Part shown: one piece after another, positions 61,166 through 64,000 of the stretch
How positions within the stretch are numbered: the first letter of the stretch is position 1
Layout of the letters: every line of letters begins with the position of its first letter
Origin: Lagopus muta
Lineage: Eukaryota; Chordata; Aves; Galliformes; Phasianidae
Length of the DNA stretch: 64,000 nt
Assembly (NCBI RefSeq): GCF_023343835.1
Contig: NC_064437.1
Span: forward strand, 50,108,972 to 50,172,971
Direction: 5' to 3'
Position numbers and translations under genes: made by a program
The notes under the pieces: generated by a model
Databases searched by the model: none
Seen by the model: the letters and a program-made list of their open reading frames with translations, nothing else
Told to the model about the DNA's origin: nothing

Positions 61166-64000
61166 AAAAATGTTGGAAGGATATGATCCAAATCATCTTC
61201 TTTGCTGCTTCTGACAACGATTTTTCAAGTGCTCTAGTGAACCCCAATATGGGTGAATCTCAATCTAGAACTGATTTACTTGGACATTTTTTGCTTTGGC
61301 CATAGCAGTATTTGCCTGAAGGCAGATCTGAATTTGTAAAAAATCCCAGGAAGATATTGCTACGTTTATTTGGGTCAGGTACATAAAAATTAAGAATGTT
61401 TACCCCAAATTTAAGTTTTTGCCAAAGCTCAGAAGGAAAGAAAAACACAGTATACATGAATAGGTACTGTTAGCATACGCAGGAAAATCTAAGGCACAAA
61501 GCATCTTTTGCAGTGTCTGTATATTGTCTGGGTTTCTCTACAGTGCCAGGTGTGGAAATGCTAGCCACATTTACCTGCTGTTCTTAGAAAGTGAGCAAAG
61601 TGAGTTTTAATTGTAGTAATTTCCTGAAAAGTGCTTTTAAAATATTGTCATTATCTTTTAGTGTAAAACAAACTTTTCGTTGATGTCACCCTTTTACAAA
61701 GCAACTCTCAATGCACTTAGGGCTGAAAAAAAGATGGAAATCCACAAACAGAATAAAAGAGGGAAATGGCAACTTTGGGACTGCAATGGAGGTACCGAAA
61801 CAGCCAAAATATATAAGTAACTCAGTTTCATAAAAACATCTGAGATAAAAAAAACACTGCATCTCCTCCAGCATAAATGCATTCTGTCTGACTGAGATCA
61901 GTGATGCTCTACTTGTGAACAGCAGCAAACAAATCTTGCTTGCAAGGCTGAAACAAGGAGTTTGTAATAAATTTCCAGATTATAAGAAACTCAGTCACCC
62001 CACGTCAAAAAGCTGGAAGAATAAGCTGCCCCTGCTTGAAGTCACATACTGACAGGTATCTATCTAGCACTGCTATGTGACGAATAAGAGCCACACTGTG
62101 TTTCATGATAACAGTTCTTTTAAAATGCCCTTTTACATTCCAGAATTTAGATATATAACTTTATGCTAAAGCAGAAATAGGTACAGCTCATGATAGACCA
62201 TCTCCTCTTCCAGTCTTCAATGACAGCAGAATTTTCAGATTATCAAGGACCCTCTCCTCTCTCCTCATTTTACAGATGCTACAACACATGTGGAAGCCAT
62301 GAAATAAGTGGGATCAGCAGAAGGAAGCAGAAGGAACCTCTTCTCACCTCTTGGTGAGTACATCTTCCCATTGCTTGTATCAGCAGAAGGCAGGCAACTC
62401 CAAGGTTCTTTTGAGATGTGGTGGCATCAACCGTGTTTGGATAAAGACCAAAACACCCAAGATGTATTGCTGCACCTACAGTTTCCAATAATCACAGCTC
62501 TCATGTGCCAGGCTAACATCTTCAAACAGGTACTTGAACTTAGGAGCAGAACTTTGTTCTCAGTATGGGATGAATCACCACAGCTGAGCCTATAGAGATC
62601 TCAGGGAGCTCACCAAGATTTGCAGGCATTTTGGTTACCTGATAATATGCTGTCTTCATTTCACCACCAAGGCAGCAGTGCAGTCTTAATGTCAAGTACC
62701 AGGCTTCAGAAATGTTAAGCCTCCTTTTATATTGCTTAATTTACAGGCAAACAGTCTACCATGCCATTTTAATTTGGATTACTTTTGGAAAAAAGAGAAG
62801 CTTGTGTTCTGCTAATGATCAGACTCGTTCAGCAAAAATAGCTTTTTAATATAGGACAATAGACTCTTGAGAGACTACAATTAGCATTGTTGATAAAACT
62901 GCTTGTGCTGCAAAGTGGGTCTACAAATGCATAGTCTTAAGGTAAAAAGGAAACTGAAGTACAAGTACACAACAGTGCAAAAATAAAGTCTTTAGAGCCA
63001 GAGCTGTATTATTTTTAGATCAAAACATCTTATTAGGCTATTAAATAAAAGCTTTGCATCTTGTCAGCAGCTGCTTTGGGCCACACATAGAAATGTTTCC
63101 AAGTAATTTGTGGCCAGACAACACATGCTGACTTTGTTCAGAGATTTCGAATTTCAAATATTTGTTAAATGTCTACTTCTACAGCAAATAAACAAAATTT
63201 AGCAACCCACATGAAGAACTGTTTATAGAAAATTATTCTGGTAAATGTGTAAATGTCTGTATATCTGAACTATTTCATGGCAACAACATATTTTCATGGT
63301 TTGTATTCATGATGACAGTTATGTTACAAATTGCACTATAAGTTTGGATAATAGCATATACTTCTGTTATCTGTGCTCATTACTTCCACTTCTTCCTTCT
63401 AATTTTTATGCCTGTTGCCAATTTCTAAATAATGGATAGTGGAGTAAATCTTTTAACGTTCTTTGCTTTGATTCACAAATCCCTACATTTCCTAGTCCTC
63501 TAACTAGTAAAAGCACATTACAGACAGACTTCTTTTTTGCATTTACATTTTGCATCTGTCTCCAGAGATGTGCAAACCATATTTTGAAATCCAGTGACCC
63601 TACTTTCTAATGGCTCTCTAATGAAAAGGAGTCAGATTATAAATAATGCACTTAAAGAAAGCTCTGTCTCTGGGGTTCCACTTCTCTTGCAATGGTAACA
63701 GCCATATCTCTGAATGAAGGTACTTAAAACTCAGCTGATGAGAAGTAATGATTCCATTGCCAGCAAGGTTACTGATCAGTGTTCTTCAGTGTGAGTAAGG
63801 ACAGCAGAACTGAATATAAGGCTGTTGGGTGGAGACCTCATGATGAGCTACATCTTCTACAAAAACAAGTTCAATCCAAAAGACTGGCGAGTTTCTAACT
63901 TAGAAAAGTCAAAAGGTATTTAAATGAAAATTAGTACATTTATGTGTTACATGTGTTATCATGTGGTGAGTTGGAAGTAAGGTTTGTACGCAGCTCTCCC

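Larger units (their letters stand above)
50643..64000 (-). other. HTR7: HTR7 intron 1 (inferred), no other gene found
   Basis: No sequence for HTR7 TM1-TM3 occurs to the right of exon 2, so this is inferred to be part of the large first intron, at least 13.3 kb in this window. It holds simple repeats, inverted repeats and a patch of protein-like frames, listed separately. Between them I see no recognisable gene, RNA or interspersed repeat. Confidence 0.7.

Noticed and set aside
1..64000. CRISPR arrays, tRNA or rRNA genes, bacterial-type operons
   Set aside because: None were seen. The repeats, splice signals and base composition are those of a vertebrate gene desert and intron.

Overview
The window is vertebrate nuclear DNA, almost certainly from a bird. 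It is AT-rich, has very few coding bases and no bacterial-style gene packing. Its recognisable repeats are avian: four truncated CR1 LINEs, a solo LTR of the avian alpharetrovirus-like type, a second LTR of an avian ERVL-like family, and an internally deleted mariner of the Galluhop type known from chicken. The mariner and the alpharetrovirus-like LTR make a galliform (chicken, turkey, quail) the best guess, but the species cannot be fixed from the sequence alone.

The only gene I can name is HTR7, the Gs-coupled serotonin receptor 5-HT7, on the minus strand. Its second coding exon (49,872-50,622) encodes the receptor from the Arg of the DRY motif through TM4-TM7 and most of the C-terminal tail. 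Its 3' edge carries two splice donors 5 nt apart. Using the distal donor brings in a stop directly after the residues PEFVL; using the proximal one allows splicing to a downstream tail exon. Exon 1 (N-terminus, TM1-TM3) is not in the window, so everything to the right of 50,622 is inferred to be intron 1. Tail exons were not found with confidence; they would lie to the left of 49,871.

Layout from left to right. 1-10,300: gene-poor DNA with a CR1 split by a solo LTR (about 1,386-1,800), a mariner remnant (3,284-3,725), a second CR1 (about 5,950-6,235), homopolymer tracts and a small AT-rich hairpin. 10,300-41,100: a CR1 (10,303-10,577), an ERVL-like LTR (21,345-21,910), simple repeats and long stretches with nothing identifiable. 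41,121-41,320: a coding-like fragment on the minus strand behind a strong splice-acceptor-like T tract, probably a decayed exon or pseudogene piece. 46,115-46,546: a CR1. 49,872-50,622: the HTR7 exon. 50,623-64,000: HTR7 intron 1, holding a triplet microsatellite, a compound inverted repeat at 57.7 kb, a patch of protein-like minus-strand frames at 58.7-60.3 kb, and a duplicated palindrome at 61.1 kb.

The gene-poor left side fits what is known of the human locus, where HTR7 borders a long gene desert. I see no CRISPR array, tRNA, rRNA or operon. The window does not appear to hold a new multi-gene system. The most informative items are the tandem HTR7 donor, the orphan coding-like fragment at 41.1 kb and the compound inverted repeat at 57.7 kb.
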